From: an uncultured Microbacterium sp.
GTDB taxonomy: Bacteria; Actinomycetota; Actinomycetes; Actinomycetales; Microbacteriaceae
Reading direction: 5' to 3'
DNA length: 64,000 bases
Assembly (NCBI RefSeq): GCF_900078385.1
Contig: NZ_FLQR01000013.1
Coordinates: 1 to 64,000 of the forward strand
Made by a program: the position numbers and the translations under genes. Of this stretch, positions 28,992 to 42,145 are shown piece by piece (positions within the stretch are counted from its first letter, which is position 1; the number at the start of each line of letters is the position of its first letter). Below the pieces are notes generated by a model. The model was not told the DNA's origin and made no database searches. It was given only the letters and a program-made list of their open reading frames with translations.

Positions 28992-30944
28992 TCACAGATC
29001 CAGCTCGGGCACGTCGAGCCGCACTCTGAGTGTATTGCGCGTGCCCCGCTCCCTCGCCCGGCGGGCGCGCAGCGCCTCCGCGACGACGGCGGCACGCAGG
29101 TGCTCGGCGACGGCGCGGCCGTGGGCATAGTCGAACCGGACGAGGGCGCGCACGCCGCCGTCAGGGAGCGGCACGGGGCCGAGCACGGCCTCGGCGCCGA
29201 GCGACGGCACGGCGGTCCGCAGCTCGGCGAGCGTCGCCTCGACGACCGGCACGGTGCCCTCCAGCGCCGCGACGCGGACCGCGGGCGGCATGTGCAGCGG
29301 GATGCGGTCGGCGAGCTCGGCGCGGGCGTAGGCCGGCTGCGTCCAGGTCGCCAGTGCGCGGGCGACGGGGCCGGAGACCCCGACCAGGTGCACTGGCGCG
29401 CCGGGCGCCGCGAGCGTCGCGGCGTGCGACCACCAGCGCAGGCACGACTCGCCGATCCGCAGCTGCTCCGCCATCAGCATGCGGTCGCCGTCGAGCAGGA
29501 TGACGGCGCGGTAGCCGCCGACGGCGGCGGGCTCGGCGCCGCGGGTGGCCACGACGAGGGAGGGACGGTGCTCGACGCGGGTGACGGGGTGCTCCCCGTC
29601 GGCGACGATGATCCGCGTGTTCGGGAACGCCCGGCCGAGTTCGTCGGCGGTGCGCTCGCTGCCCGCCGAGGCCATCCGCAGCTTCGTGGACTCGCAGTTC
29701 GTGCACGACCAGTTCGGCGCGGACCGGCCGCACCACGTGCACTCCGGTGCGGCGCCGGGCCGCCGCGCGCGCATCGGTCCGCCGCAGTGCCGGCACCGCG
29801 CGGGGGTGCGGCAGTCCGCGCACACGAGGACGGGCGCGTACCCCGGTCGGGCCACCTGGACGAGCACCGGGCCCCCCGCGGCGAGGGCTTCCCGCGCCGC
29901 CGCGAACGCCGCCGACGGCACACGCGCGCCGCGAGCCTCGCCCTCGCGCGTGGCGGAGAGCACGACGCGCGGGCTCGCGCGCCGCGCCGTCGGGATGTCG
30001 CGGACGAAGCCGATCTGCACGAGACGCTCGATGTCGGTGGTCCGGGTGTGACCCGCGAAGACGAGGGCGCTGCCCTCGAGCTCCTGCCGGATGAGGGCCG
30101 CATCGCGGGCGTGCACGCCGGGGCTCAGCGGCTCGGCCAGCAGCGGATCGCCGTCATCCCACACGACGACGACGCCCACCGCGGATGCCGGGGCGTACAC
30201 CGTCGACCGGTTCCCGACGACGATGCACGGCGCGGGTGCCAGCAGGCGCAGGTAGGTCGCGTACCGCTCGGGCCCTGGCCGGCGCGCGTCGTCGCGGATC
30301 ACCTCGGGCGCCCGTCCCTCGAGCGCGGCGAGCACCTGGTCCTCGTCGCGCTGGTCGGGCACGACGAGGAGGGTGCTGCGGCCCGCGGCGAGCGTGTGCA
30401 CGGCGATCGCGGCGAGGAGCTCGGCCCACGCCCCCAGGACGCGCTCGGTCGAGGGGCGCGGCGGCGCGTCGAGCGCGAGCCGCTCCCCCGCCGCCAGCGC
30501 CTCGGTGAGGCCCGGATACCCGGCGAGGGTCTCGGCGGCCCAGGCGGCGGCCTCGGCGGCGACCGCCGTGACCGGCGGTGCCTCGGCGGCGAGCCACGCC
30601 TTCTCGGCGCGCACCGTGCGCTTCGGGATCGCGAGGCGCAGGATGTCGCTCGCCGAGCCGGCGGCCCGGTCCGCCGCGCGACGCGCGAGGGCGTACAGCT
30701 CGGGGGTGAGCACCGGGACGGTCGAGACGACGCTGTCGAGGTCGGACAGCGGCCGACCGGAGGTCTCCGCCTCCCCGCGCTCGACGAGATACCCCTCGAC
30801 GACCCGCCCGGCGGTGCGCAGCGGCACCTTCACCCGGACGCCCGGCAGCGCCTCGGCATCCAGTTCCGCCGGCACGGCGTAGTCGAAGAGCCGGTCGAGC
30901 TGGGGCAGCGGGGAGTCGATGAGGACGCGGGCGACGCTCGTCAC
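28992..30944 (-). CDS. priA: Primosomal protein N' (PriA), ATPase-degenerate actinobacterial form
   Basis: This 650-aa protein is related to the replication-restart protein PriA. The N-terminal DNA-binding domain and the zinc-binding insert with four C-x-x-C pairs (C-A-D-C, C-R-H-C, C-T-W-C, C-T-N-C) are intact. No Walker A G-x-T-G-S-G-K-T is present before S-T-L-L-V-V-P, and the DEEH box is replaced by W-D-D-G-D-P. Helicase activity is therefore unlikely; this degeneration is known in actinobacterial PriA. It may still load the replisome structurally. GTG start; metK lies 10 bp upstream. Confidence 0.92.
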   Translation of the reverse strand: MTSVARVLIDSPLPQLDRLFDYAVPAELDAEALPGVRVKVPLRTAGRVVEGYLVERGEAETSGRPLSDLDSVVSTVPVLTPELYALARRAADRAAGSASDILRLAIPKRTVRAEKAWLAAEAPPVTAVAAEAAAWAAETLAGYPGLTEALAAGERLALDAPPRPSTERVLGAWAELLAAIAVHTLAAGRSTLLVVPDQRDEDQVLAALEGRAPEVIRDDARRPGPERYATYLRLLAPAPCIVVGNRSTVYAPASAVGVVVVWDDGDPLLAEPLSPGVHARDAALIRQELEGSALVFAGHTRTTDIERLVQIGFVRDIPTARRASPRVVLSATREGEARGARVPSAAFAAAREALAAGGPVLVQVARPGYAPVLVCADCRTPARCRHCGGPMRARRPGAAPECTWCGRSAPNWSCTNCESTKLRMASAGSERTADELGRAFPNTRIIVADGEHPVTRVEHRPSLVVATRGAEPAAVGGYRAVILLDGDRMLMAEQLRIGESCLRWWSHAATLAAPGAPVHLVGVSGPVARALATWTQPAYARAELADRIPLHMPPAVRVAALEGTVPVVEATLAELRTAVPSLGAEAVLGPVPLPDGGVRALVRFDYAHGRAVAEHLRAAVVAEALRARRARERGTRNTLRVRLDVPELDL

Positions 30945-30954
30945 GGCCGCGGCT

Positions 30955-32148
30955 CTACAGTCGTGCGGCCGCGCGGAGCTCCTCGACGCGGTCCGTGCGC
31001 TCCCACGTGAAGTCGGGCAGTTCGCGGCCGAAGTGGCCGTAGGCGGCGGTCTGCGCGTAGATGGGTCGCAGCAGGTCGAGGCGCTCGATGATGGCGTGCG
31101 GCCGCAGGTCGAACACCTCGCGGATCGCCGCGGTGATGACCTCGTCGGCGACGTGGCCGGTGCCGAAGCTCTCGACGTAGAGGCCGACGGGCTTGGCCTT
31201 GCCGATCGCGTACGCGACCTGCACTTCGAGCCGGTCGGCGAGACCCGCCGCGACGGCGTTCTTGGCCACCCACCGCAGGGCGTACGCGGCGGACCGGTCG
31301 ACCTTGGACGGGTCCTTGCCGCTGAACGCGCCGCCGCCGTGCCGCGACGCGCCGCCGTAGGTGTCGATGATGATCTTCCGGCCGGTGAGGCCGGCGTCGC
31401 CCTTCGGGCCGCCGATCACGAACGGGCCGGCGGGGTTGATGTAGTACTTGACGTCCGGCAGGTCCAGTCCCGTGCGCTCGAGGACCGGCTCGATGACCTC
31501 GGCGCGGATCGCTGCGCGGAGCGCCTTCTGCGAGATGTCGGGCTGGTGCTGCGTCGAGAGGACGACGGACTCGACGGTCTTGGGGACGGTGCCGTCGTAG
31601 CCGAGGGTCACCTGCGTCTTGCCGTCGGGCCGCAGGAACGGCAGGCTGCCGTCGCGGCGCACCTCGGCCAGGCGCTCGGCGATGCGGTGCGCGGTCCAGA
31701 TCGCCATCGGCATGAGCTGCGGGGTCTCGTTCGTCGCGTAGCCGAACATGATCCCCTGGTCGCCCGCGCCCTGCAGGTCGTGCGGGTCCTCGGACCCGTC
31801 CTCGCGCCGCTCGAAGGCCTTGTCGACGCCCGCGGCGATGTCGGAGGACTGCGCGCCGATCGACACGCTCACGCCGCACGAGTCGCCGTCGAAGCCGGTC
31901 TCGGACGACGTGTAGCCGATCCGGTTGACGACGTCGCGGACGATCGCCGGGATCTCCACGTACGCGCTCGTGGACACCTCGCCGGCGACGTGCACGAGGC
32001 CGGTCGTCACGAGGGTCTCCACCGCGACGCGCCCGTCGGGATCGTCGGTGAGGATCGCATCGAGGATGCTGTCGGAGATCTGGTCGCAGATCTTGTCCGG
32101 ATGCCCCTCCGTGACGGACTCGGACGTGAACAGGCGCAGCTGGGTCAT
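30955..32148 (-). CDS. metK: S-adenosylmethionine synthase
   Basis: This 397-aa enzyme makes S-adenosylmethionine from methionine and ATP. Signatures include [23 protein letters not shown] and the glycine-rich [16 protein letters not shown]. Length is normal. The region ahead of it contains a 46-bp imperfect dyad with a 14-bp perfect palindromic core (see 32187-32232), which may regulate it. No SAM riboswitch fold was recognised. Confidence 0.98.
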   Translation of the reverse strand: MTQLRLFTSESVTEGHPDKICDQISDSILDAILTDDPDGRVAVETLVTTGLVHVAGEVSTSAYVEIPAIVRDVVNRIGYTSSETGFDGDSCGVSVSIGAQSSDIAAGVDKAFERREDGSEDPHDLQGAGDQGIMFGYATNETPQLMPMAIWTAHRIAERLAEVRRDGSLPFLRPDGKTQVTLGYDGTVPKTVESVVLSTQHQPDISQKALRAAIRAEVIEPVLERTGLDLPDVKYYINPAGPFVIGGPKGDAGLTGRKIIIDTYGGASRHGGGAFSGKDPSKVDRSAAYALRWVAKNAVAAGLADRLEVQVAYAIGKAKPVGLYVESFGTGHVADEVITAAIREVFDLRPHAIIERLDLLRPIYAQTAAYGHFGRELPDFTWERTDRVEELRAAARL

Positions 32149-32186
32149 CGGCTCTCCAGGAGACGGAAGCGAACGGGTGCGGAAAC

Positions 32187-32232
32187 CATCATGCCCGCGG
32201 CACCTGACATGTCAGGGCACACGGGCATGGTG
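32187..32232. promoter_or_regulatory. Large dyad upstream of metK
   Basis: Two nested inverted repeats share one centre between 32209 and 32210. The inner one is the 14-bp perfect palindrome CCTGACATGTCAGG (32203-32216); the outer arms are ATGCCCG (32191-32197) and CGGGCAT (32222-32228), extended by a few more pairs. The centre is about 61 bp upstream of the metK ATG. It could be an operator for a dimeric regulator or part of an rpoZ terminator. Confidence 0.5.
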
Positions 32233-32248
32233 ACGCCTCGCGGCGTCA
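32231..32248 (-). terminator. Short hairpin after rpoZ
   Basis: A perfect 7-bp stem, TGACGCC/GGCGTCA, with a TCGC loop begins 6 nt beyond the rpoZ stop on the minus strand. It directly abuts the metK-upstream dyad. There is no U-tract, so termination is uncertain. Confidence 0.4.
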
Positions 32249-32253
32249 TAGAG

Positions 32254-32508
32254 TCACTCGGCCGGGCGAAGGCGGAGCTTGTCCTCGTGGATCTCGTGCA
32301 TCGCGATGGTGAGCGGCTTGTCCTCGACGCTGGAGTCCACGAGCGGGCCCACGTTGTCGAACAGGTTCCCCTCGTGCAGGTCGGAGTAGTAGTCGTTGAT
32401 CTGACGCGCGCGCTTGGATGCGTAGATGACGAGCTGGTACTTCGAGTCCACCTTGTCGAGCAGCGCGTCGATGGGCGGGTCGATGATGCCCTGGTTCGTT
32501 CCGGCCAT
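32254..32508 (-). CDS. rpoZ: RNA polymerase omega subunit
   Basis: This 84-aa omega subunit assists assembly and stability of RNA polymerase by clamping beta-prime. It begins [14 protein letters not shown] and contains [17 protein letters not shown], the family's conserved stretch. The ATG at 32508 has GGAGG eight bases upstream and is preferred to an upstream in-frame Met. Position between gmk and metK is the conserved actinobacterial order. Confidence 0.96.
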   Translation of the reverse strand: MAGTNQGIIDPPIDALLDKVDSKYQLVIYASKRARQINDYYSDLHEGNLFDNVGPLVDSSVEDKPLTIAMHEIHEDKLRLRPAE

Positions 32509-32595
32509 GGCGAAACCTCCTGGATCGGATGTCATGGGAAAGATCGTGGCGCGGCGGCGCCGCGGCATCCCACCAGTCTACCGGACGGGCGGGCG

Positions 32596-33492
32596 TCACC
32601 GCGCGAGCGCGGCGACCTGCTCCGCCGCGCGGGCGACCTCGTCGTTGACGACGAGATAGTCGAACTCCCCCTGTGACGCGAGCTCCCGCCGCGCGGTGCG
32701 CAGTCGCCGGGTCCGCTCCTCTTCGTCTTCGGTGCCCCGGCCGACGAGCCGCTGGACGAGCTCGTCCCAGCTCGGCGGCAGGAGGAAGACGAGGGTGGAG
32801 GCCGGTGCGGCGGCCCGCACCTGCCGCGCGCCCTGCAGGTCGATCTCCAGCAGCACGGTGCGACCCTCCGCGAGGGCCGCGTCGATGGGGGCCTTGGGCG
32901 TGCCGTAGCGGTGCTTGTTGTGCACGGTGGCGTACTCGAGGAGCGCCCCGTCGGCGATGAGCCGGTCGAACTCGGCGTCGCCGACGAAGAAGTAGTGCTC
33001 CCCCTCGACCTCGCCGGGGCGGGGCGCCCGCGTCGTCGCGGAGACGGACAGCAGGATCTCGGGGTGGTGCGACTTGATGTGCGCGGCCACGGTGCCCTTG
33101 CCGACGGCCGTCGGCCCGGCGAGCACGAGCAGCCGGCTGCGTCCGGTGCGCGGCGCGGGCTCCGGCCAGCGCCCGTCGAGGAACTCCTGCAGCGCGACGC
33201 GCTGCCGCGTCCCGAGCCCCCCGAGCCGCTTGACGGGTGAGATGCCGAGTTCGGCGAGGATGCGGTCGCGCTTGCCCTCTCCGATCGCCGGGATGGCGGT
33301 GAGGAACTCCGGCACCCGCATGGCGCCCGCGGGCGACGCCGGGTCGGCCAGGGCGCGGCGCAGCAGCTCCTGGGGCGTGATGACGCGGGTGGTCACGTCG
33401 CGCTTGAGCGACGCGCGCTCGCGACGGGCGGCGACCGCGCGACGGGATGCCGCTGCCCGATCGACCTCGGGGGGACGCTGTCCGTCAGCCAC
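32596..33492 (-). CDS. gmk: Guanylate kinase with N-terminal mycobacterial-IHF-like domain
   Basis: This 298-aa protein joins two modules. Residues about 20-105 match actinobacterial integration host factor (mIHF), including P-E-F-L-T-A-I-P-A-I-G-E-G-K-R-D-R-I-L-A-E-L-G, a helix-two-turn-helix DNA-binding region. Residues about 118-298 are guanylate kinase, with P-loop G-P-T-A-V-G-K-G at 126-133 and the GMP-site T-R-A-P-R-P-G-E. In mycobacteria mihF and gmk are adjacent separate genes. The GTG at 33492 overlaps pyrF by 8 bp and follows AGGAGAG. No internal stop separates the modules; an internal start giving free kinase cannot be excluded. Confidence 0.93.
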   Translation of the reverse strand: MADGQRPPEVDRAAASRRAVAARRERASLKRDVTTRVITPQELLRRALADPASPAGAMRVPEFLTAIPAIGEGKRDRILAELGISPVKRLGGLGTRQRVALQEFLDGRWPEPAPRTGRSRLLVLAGPTAVGKGTVAAHIKSHHPEILLSVSATTRAPRPGEVEGEHYFFVGDAEFDRLIADGALLEYATVHNKHRYGTPKAPIDAALAEGRTVLLEIDLQGARQVRAAAPASTLVFLLPPSWDELVQRLVGRGTEDEEERTRRLRTARRELASQGEFDYLVVNDEVARAAEQVAALAR

Positions 33493-34344
33493 GGCGACTC
33501 TCCTGCAGTTCTTCGTTGTGGGCATCGATCGCGGCGGCGAGACCGTCGGGTCCCGCACCGAGGATGCTGCGGCTCGCCGAGGCGAGCACCTGGGGTGCGA
33601 GCGCGCCGAAGAGGCGGCCCAGGTCGGTCAGGCGCGCGCCCTGCGCGCCGAAGCCGGGGGCGAGGATCGGCGCTGCGGCGAGCGTCTCGGCGCGCAGGCC
33701 CAGCTCGTCGCGGTCGATCGTCGCGCCGACGACGAAGCCGACCGGGCCGAGCACGTCGTCGCCCCGGACCGCGGAGCGGTTGGCCGCACCGGCGTGGGTC
33801 GCCACCCAGTCCGCGACGGTCTGCCCGCGCTCGGCGTCGACGACGGTGACCTCGGCGGACTGCAGCCCCCGCGCCTCGGGGTTGCTCGTCGCGGCGAGGA
33901 CGAAGAGGCCCTTGCCGCCGCGGACGGCGTGCGCGATCGTGCCGCGGAGCGCGTCCGGGCCGAGGTACGGACTGACCGTCACGGCATCCGCCTCCAGCGG
34001 CGAGCCGGCAGCGAGCCACGCCTCGGCGTACGCGTCCATCGTCGATCCGATGTCGCCGCGCTTGGCGTCGGCGATCACCAGGAGCCCCGCGTCGCGGGCG
34101 GCGCGCAGGACGACCTCGAGGGCCGCGAACCCGGCGGACCCGTACCGCTCGTAGAACGCCACCTGCGGCTTCACGACGGCGACCCGGCCGGCGGCGGCCT
34201 CGACCACGCGTAGACCGAACTCGCGGGCACCGGCCGCGTCGGCATCCAGACCCCATTCGGCCAGCAGCGACGCGTGCGGGTCGATCCCGACGCACAGCTG
34301 GCCGCGCTCCGCCATCGCGGCGTGCAGGCGCCCGCCGAATCCGC

Positions 34345-34348
<4 letters not shown>
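33485..34348 (-). CDS. pyrF: Orotidine 5'-phosphate decarboxylase (type 2)
   Basis: This 287-aa enzyme carries out the last step of UMP synthesis. It is the longer, mycobacterial-type form; the catalytic D-A-K-R-G-D-I-G motif with Lys and Asp residues is clear near the middle. Its GTG overlaps the carB stop (GTGA) and it overlaps the gmk start, so it is coupled on both sides within the pyr operon. Confidence 0.97.
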
Positions 34349-37631
<3,283 letters not shown>

Positions 37632-37632
<1 letters not shown>

Positions 37633-38777
37633 TAGTTCTTGTCCTTCAGGGTCGACACGACGAGGTCGCGGAAGCGGTCGAACAGGTAGTTGGCGTCGTG
37701 CGGGCCGGCCGCCGACTCGGGGTGGTACTGCACCGAGAAGGCCGGGATGTCGAGGGCGCGCAGTCCCTCCACGACGTTGTCGTTGAGGTCGACGTGGCTG
37801 ACCTCGACCCGGCCGTAGCCGTTCGGGCTGTCCGTGACGCCCTCGATCGGCGCATCGACGGCGAAGCCGTGGTTGTGCGCCGTGATCTCGACGCGGCCGG
37901 TCTGCTTGTCGAGCACCGGCTGGTTGATGCCGCGGTGGCCGAAGGGCAGCTTGTAGGTGCCGAAGCCGAGCGCGCGGCCCAGCAGCTGGTTGCCGAAGCA
38001 GATGCCGAAGAACGGAAGCCGCTCGTCGAGCACGGCGCGCAGCAGGGCGACGTGGTCGTCGGAGGCGGCCGGGTCGCCCGGGCCGTTGGAGTAGAACACC
38101 GCGACCGGCTCGATCGCGCGGATCTCGTCGATCGTGACGCTCTGCGGCAGCACGTGCACGTCGAAGCCGCGCGCGGCGAGGTTCGTGACGGTGGACTGCT
38201 TCACCCCGAGGTCGAGGACGGCGAGGTTGCCGAGGCGCTCGCCGACGGCGGGCGTCACCTGCGCCTCGGAGACCGACACGGCGGCGGACAGGTTCTGCCC
38301 CGCCATCTGCGGCGCTTCGCGGACCATGCGCAGCTGCTCGTCGGCATCCAGGTCGGCGGACTCGCCGGAGAACACCCCGCCGCGCATCGAGCCGGCGGAG
38401 CGGATGTGCCGGGTGACGGCCCGGGTGTCGATGCCGCTGATCCCGACGATCCCGTCGCGCTCGAGGGCGTCGTCGAGGGACTCCTGGGCGCGCCAGTTCG
38501 ACACGACCCGCGAGGGGTCGCGGACGATGTAGCCGGCGACCCAGATGCGCCGCGACTCGGGGTCCTCGTCGTTCATGCCGGTGTTGCCGATGTGCGGCGC
38601 GGTCTGCAGCACGATCTGGCCCGCGTAGGACGGGTCGGTGAGGGTCTCCTGGTAGCCGGTCATGCCGGTGGAGAAGACGACCTCGCCGAGGGTCACGCCC
38701 CGCGCGCCGTACGCGCGGCCGGTGTGGCGGGCGCCGTCCTCGAGCACGAGGACGGCGGGGTCGGTGGTGAAGCTCAT
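37632..38777 (-). CDS. carA: Carbamoyl phosphate synthase small subunit
   Basis: This 381-aa glutaminase subunit supplies ammonia to CarB. The class I amidotransferase nucleophile is in G-I-C-F-G-N-Q, and the catalytic His-Glu pair is in Y-H-P-E-S. It starts M-S-F-T-T-D-P at the ATG overlapping the stop of the PH-like gene (ATGA). The frame is open far upstream but has no other family-like start. Feedback control of the pair is by UMP in this family. Confidence 0.97.
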
Positions 38778-39295
38778 GCGTCGGTTCCCGTCGGGGTAGT
38801 GGAGGTCGGTGCGGGCAGGATGCCGGCGATCGCGTCGACGACGCGGCGTGCGGACGCGTCCTGCGCGCGCAGGTACGTGTCGACGAGCGTCTCGTCGGTC
38901 GCGTGCCAGGAGAGGCGGACGAGGCCGTCCTTCTCGACGACGCGGTCGATGGCGACGGTGGCCTGCCCGACCGAGGCGATGCGCTCGAGGGGCAGGAAGA
39001 GCCGCGGCTGGCCGGTGAGGTCGAGTGCGACGCCGAGGTCGGTCACGGTCACCGCGGCCCGGGAGCGGAACCCGAGCCCGCGGATGGCGAGGCGCTCGAG
39101 CGGCTCGTCGTGCCGGGTCGTGGCGACGTACAGGCCGTCGAAGACGGCGCGGGTGCGCGCGCCGTCCGGGATCTCCCCGACGGGGGCCGCGAGATCGCTG
39201 TCGCGGCGTGCTCGTCGTAGCCACGCCCACACGCCGAGCGCGATGAGGACGACCGCGAGGACGATGAAGATCAGGACGGCGGCTTCGCGGGTCAT
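38774..39295 (-). CDS. PH-like domain membrane-anchored protein in pyr operon
   Basis: This 173-aa protein has one N-terminal transmembrane helix (about residues 5-24), then a basic R-R-A-R-R stretch and a soluble beta-rich domain of the PH-like type. Homologues sit between pyrC and carA in many actinobacteria, and the function is unknown. It overlaps both neighbours by four bases (ATGA on each side), so it is part of the pyrimidine operon. There is no enzymatic motif. A membrane-linked regulatory role is speculation. Confidence 0.82.
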   Translation of the reverse strand: MTREAAVLIFIVLAVVLIALGVWAWLRRARRDSDLAAPVGEIPDGARTRAVFDGLYVATTRHDEPLERLAIRGLGFRSRAAVTVTDLGVALDLTGQPRLFLPLERIASVGQATVAIDRVVEKDGLVRLSWHATDETLVDTYLRAQDASARRVVDAIAGILPAPTSTTPTGTDA

Positions 39296-40596
39296 GCGCG
39301 CACCTCCGCGCGGAGGACGCCGCTTTCGACCGTGGGGGCGCCGCGGAAGAAGGTCCACTGCACCTGCCCGGGCAGCTCGCGGCCGACGTAGGGCGAGTTC
39401 GTGCTGCGCCCGTGCAGGTCGTCGCGTGTGAAGGCCCGCACCGGCGCCGGGTCGTACAGCGTCAGGGATGCGGGGGCGCCCACGACGAGCGGCGTGCCCG
39501 CATCGTCGAGGCGTCCGATGCGCGCGGGCGCCGTCGACATGACGCGGGCGACGTCGGCCCAGTCCAGGAGGCCCGTGTCGACGACCGCCTGTTGCACGAC
39601 GCGGAGCGCGGACTCGAGGCCGACCATGCCGTTGGCGGCCGCCTGCCATTCGCAGGACTTCGCCTCGGCGGGATGGGGGGCGTGATCGGTCGCGACGATG
39701 TCGATCGTGCCGTCGGCGAGCCCCTCGCGGACGGCACGCACGTCCTCGTCGCGGCGGAGCGGCGGGTTGACCTTGTAGCGCGCGTCGTAGCCGCGGACGA
39801 GCTCCTCGGTGAGGAGCAGGTGATGCGGGGTCACCTCGGCCGTCACGTTGACGCCGCGCTTCTTGGCCCAGCGGATGATGTCGACCGACCCGGCGGTGGA
39901 GAGATGGCAGACGTGCAGGCGGGAGCCGACGTGCTCGGCGAGCAGCACGTCGCGGGCGATGATCGACTCCTCGGCGACGGCCGGCCAGCCGGCGAGTCCG
40001 AGCTCGGCCGAGACGGTGCCCTCGTTCATCTGCGCGCCCTCGGTGAGGCGCGGATCCTGCGCGTGCTGGGCGACGACGCCGTCGAACGCCTTCACGTACT
40101 CGAGGGCGCGCCGCATGATGAGCGGGTCGAAGACGCAGAATCCGTCGTCGCTGAACACGCGGACGCGGGCGCGCGAGGAGGCCATGGCGCCGAGTTCGGC
40201 GAGCCGCTCCCCCTTCTGCCCGACCGTCACGGCGCCGATCGGCTGCACGTGGACGTAGCCGGCCGCTTCGCCGAGCGCGAGCTCCTGCTCGACGACCCCG
40301 GCGGTGTCGGCCACGGGCGAGGTGTTCGGCATCGCGAACACCGTCGTGTAGCCGCCGGCGGCGGCGGCGCGGGAGCCCGTGAGGATCGTCTCGGACGCCT
40401 CGTAGCCGGGTTCGCGGAGGTGCGTGTGCAGGTCGACGAGTCCCGGCAGGGCGAGCAGCCCGTCGGCGTCCACGACCCGTGCCCCGGCGCGGCTGAGGCC
40501 GGTGCCGATCTCGTCGATGCGTCCGTCCGCGATCACGAGGTCGGCGGGCGCCGACCCCTCGATGCGGGCTCCGCGGATGAGGATGGTCTCGGTCAC
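39292..40596 (-). CDS. pyrC: Dihydroorotase
   Basis: This 434-aa class I amidohydrolase cyclises N-carbamoyl-aspartate to dihydroorotate. The zinc-binding H-x-H lies in [11 protein letters not shown], and the A-T-D-H-A-P-H motif with the catalytic Asp occurs near the C-terminus. GTG start overlapping the pyrB stop. Class I enzymes often associate with aspartate transcarbamoylase, encoded next to it here. Confidence 0.97.
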   Translation of the reverse strand: MTETILIRGARIEGSAPADLVIADGRIDEIGTGLSRAGARVVDADGLLALPGLVDLHTHLREPGYEASETILTGSRAAAAGGYTTVFAMPNTSPVADTAGVVEQELALGEAAGYVHVQPIGAVTVGQKGERLAELGAMASSRARVRVFSDDGFCVFDPLIMRRALEYVKAFDGVVAQHAQDPRLTEGAQMNEGTVSAELGLAGWPAVAEESIIARDVLLAEHVGSRLHVCHLSTAGSVDIIRWAKKRGVNVTAEVTPHHLLLTEELVRGYDARYKVNPPLRRDEDVRAVREGLADGTIDIVATDHAPHPAEAKSCEWQAAANGMVGLESALRVVQQAVVDTGLLDWADVARVMSTAPARIGRLDDAGTPLVVGAPASLTLYDPAPVRAFTRDDLHGRSTNSPYVGRELPGQVQWTFFRGAPTVESGVLRAEVRA

Positions 40597-41564
40597 CGTG
40601 CGGCCTCCTCTGCGTTCGTCGTGTCCCGCTCGCCCGCCAGCAGCAGGTACAGCGCCGCCATGCGCACCGAGACGCCGTTCGCGACCTGTTCGAGCACGGT
40701 CGAGCGCGGGGAATCGGCGGCGTCGGCGGAGATCTCCAGACCCCGGTTCATCGGCCCGGGGTGCATGACAATGCTATCCGCCGGGAGCGACTCCACGCGC
40801 CGCGCGTCCAGACCCCAGCGGCGGGAATACTCCCGTTCAGTGGGGAAATAGGCGGCGTTCATGCGTTCGAGCTGGATGCGGAGCATCATCACGGCGTCGG
40901 GTCCCGCGGCCAGCGCCTCATCGAGGTCGTAGACGACGCGGGCCGGCCACGCGGACACGTCCTGCGGGACGAGGGTGGGTGGGGCGACGAGGGTAACCTC
41001 GGCGCCGAGTGTCGACAGCAGCCACACGTTGGAGCGGGCGACGCGGGAGTGCAGGATGTCGCCGACGATCGTCACGGCCATGCCCTGCAGGTCGCGCCCG
41101 CGGCTGTCCGCGCCGAAGCGGCGCTTGCGCATCGTGAAGGCGTCGAGCAGCGCCTGCGTGGGGTGCTCGTGCGTGCCGTCGCCGGCGTTGACGACTCCCG
41201 CGGAGATCCAGCCGCTCGTGGCCAGCGTCTGGGGGGCGCCGGAGGCGCCGTGGCGGATGACGACGGCATCCGCGCCCATGGCCTGCAGCGTCTGCGCGGT
41301 GTCCTGCAGCGACTCCCCCTTGGAGACCGACGACCCCTTCGCGGAGAAGTTGATGACGTCCGCCGAGAGGCGCTTGGCGGCGGCCTCGAACGAAATGCGG
41401 GTGCGGGTGGAGTCCTCGAAGAAGAGGTTCACGACGGTCTTGCCGCGCAGCGTCGGGAGCTTCTTGATCTCGCGGCTCTGGGTGTCGCGCATATCCTCCG
41501 CGACGTCGAGGATGCGCAGGGCGTCTGCGCGCGCGAGGGTCTTGGTGTCCAGGAGGTGCCTCAT
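40593..41564 (-). CDS. pyrB: Aspartate carbamoyltransferase catalytic subunit
   Basis: This 323-aa enzyme condenses carbamoyl phosphate with aspartate. The carbamoyl phosphate motif [12 protein letters not shown] is near residue 50, and the H-P-T-Q-A-L-L-D aspartate-site region follows. No regulatory pyrI gene is present. The ATG overlaps the pyrR stop (ATGA). Control is therefore expected from PyrR at the operon head. Confidence 0.98.
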   Translation of the reverse strand: MRHLLDTKTLARADALRILDVAEDMRDTQSREIKKLPTLRGKTVVNLFFEDSTRTRISFEAAAKRLSADVINFSAKGSSVSKGESLQDTAQTLQAMGADAVVIRHGASGAPQTLATSGWISAGVVNAGDGTHEHPTQALLDAFTMRKRRFGADSRGRDLQGMAVTIVGDILHSRVARSNVWLLSTLGAEVTLVAPPTLVPQDVSAWPARVVYDLDEALAAGPDAVMMLRIQLERMNAAYFPTEREYSRRWGLDARRVESLPADSIVMHPGPMNRGLEISADAADSPRSTVLEQVANGVSVRMAALYLLLAGERDTTNAEEAAR

Positions 41565-42106
41565 GATGCGATCGTCACCTCTTCGACGCCGTCGACCTCG
41601 GCGAGGAGGACGTTGACGCGCTCCTGGCGCGCGCTCGGCAGGTTCTTGCCGACGAAGTCGGGCCGGATGGGGAGTTCCCGGTGCCCGCGGTCGACGAGGA
41701 TCGCCAGGCGCACGGCAGCGGGGCGGCCGATGTCCTGCAGGGCGTCGAGGGCCGCGCGGATCGAGCGTCCGGAGAAGAGCACGTCGTCGACGAGGATCAC
41801 GGTCTTCCCGTCGATCCCGCCGGCGGGGATCTGCGTGGGCCGGGGCGCGCGCGTCGGGTTCCGATGCAGGTCGTCGCGGTACATCGTGATGTCCAGGGAT
41901 CCGCTCGCGACGCGCGCTCCACCGAACTCCGAGACGAGGGCCGCCACCCGGTCGGCGAGGGCGACGCCGCGGGTCGGGATGCCGAGGATGACGAGGTCAT
42001 CGGGGCCCTTGTTGGACTCGAGGATCTCGTGGGAGATCCGAGTCAGGGCACGGGCGATGTCGGCCGTGGACATCACGGTGCGGGGCTGCACGGTGGGCGT
42101 GCTCAT
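41561..42106 (-). CDS. pyrR: PyrR bifunctional regulator / uracil phosphoribosyltransferase
   Basis: This 181-aa protein binds UMP/PRPP and pyr mRNA and has uracil phosphoribosyltransferase activity. The PRPP loop is [13 protein letters not shown], and G-I-P-T-R-G-V marks the N-terminal base site. It is the first gene of the operon pyrR-pyrB-pyrC-(PH-like)-carA-carB-pyrF. A hairpin matching the PyrR target lies across its ribosome-binding site at 42115-42145, so it probably represses its own translation. Confidence 0.97.
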   Translation of the reverse strand: MSTPTVQPRTVMSTADIARALTRISHEILESNKGPDDLVILGIPTRGVALADRVAALVSEFGGARVASGSLDITMYRDDLHRNPTRAPRPTQIPAGGIDGKTVILVDDVLFSGRSIRAALDALQDIGRPAAVRLAILVDRGHRELPIRPDFVGKNLPSARQERVNVLLAEVDGVEEVTIAS

Positions 42107-42114
42107 CCGCGCTC

Positions 42115-42145
42115 CCTTCTCCGCCTCTCTGGACGGTGTTAAAGG
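42115..42145 (-). promoter_or_regulatory. PyrR-binding RNA hairpin covering the pyrR ribosome-binding site
   Basis: On the minus strand the 31-nt stretch folds with outer pairs CCUU/AAGG, an asymmetric internal loop that includes the UUAA run, an inner stem CCGUC/GGCGG with one U-G pair, and a terminal hexaloop CAGAGA. The hexaloop fits the CNGNGA consensus and the flanks fit UCCNGNGAGG (42124-42133) of known PyrR sites. The 3' AAGG belongs to the pyrR Shine-Dalgarno, so PyrR binding should block initiation, as reported for Mycobacterium smegmatis. A TAGGCT at 42162-42167 may be the promoter -10 box. Confidence 0.8.

Noticed and set aside
32149..32253. SAM riboswitch upstream of metK
   Set aside because: I could not build a SAM-I, SAM-II or SAM-IV fold; the region is explained better by the symmetric DNA dyad and a short hairpin.
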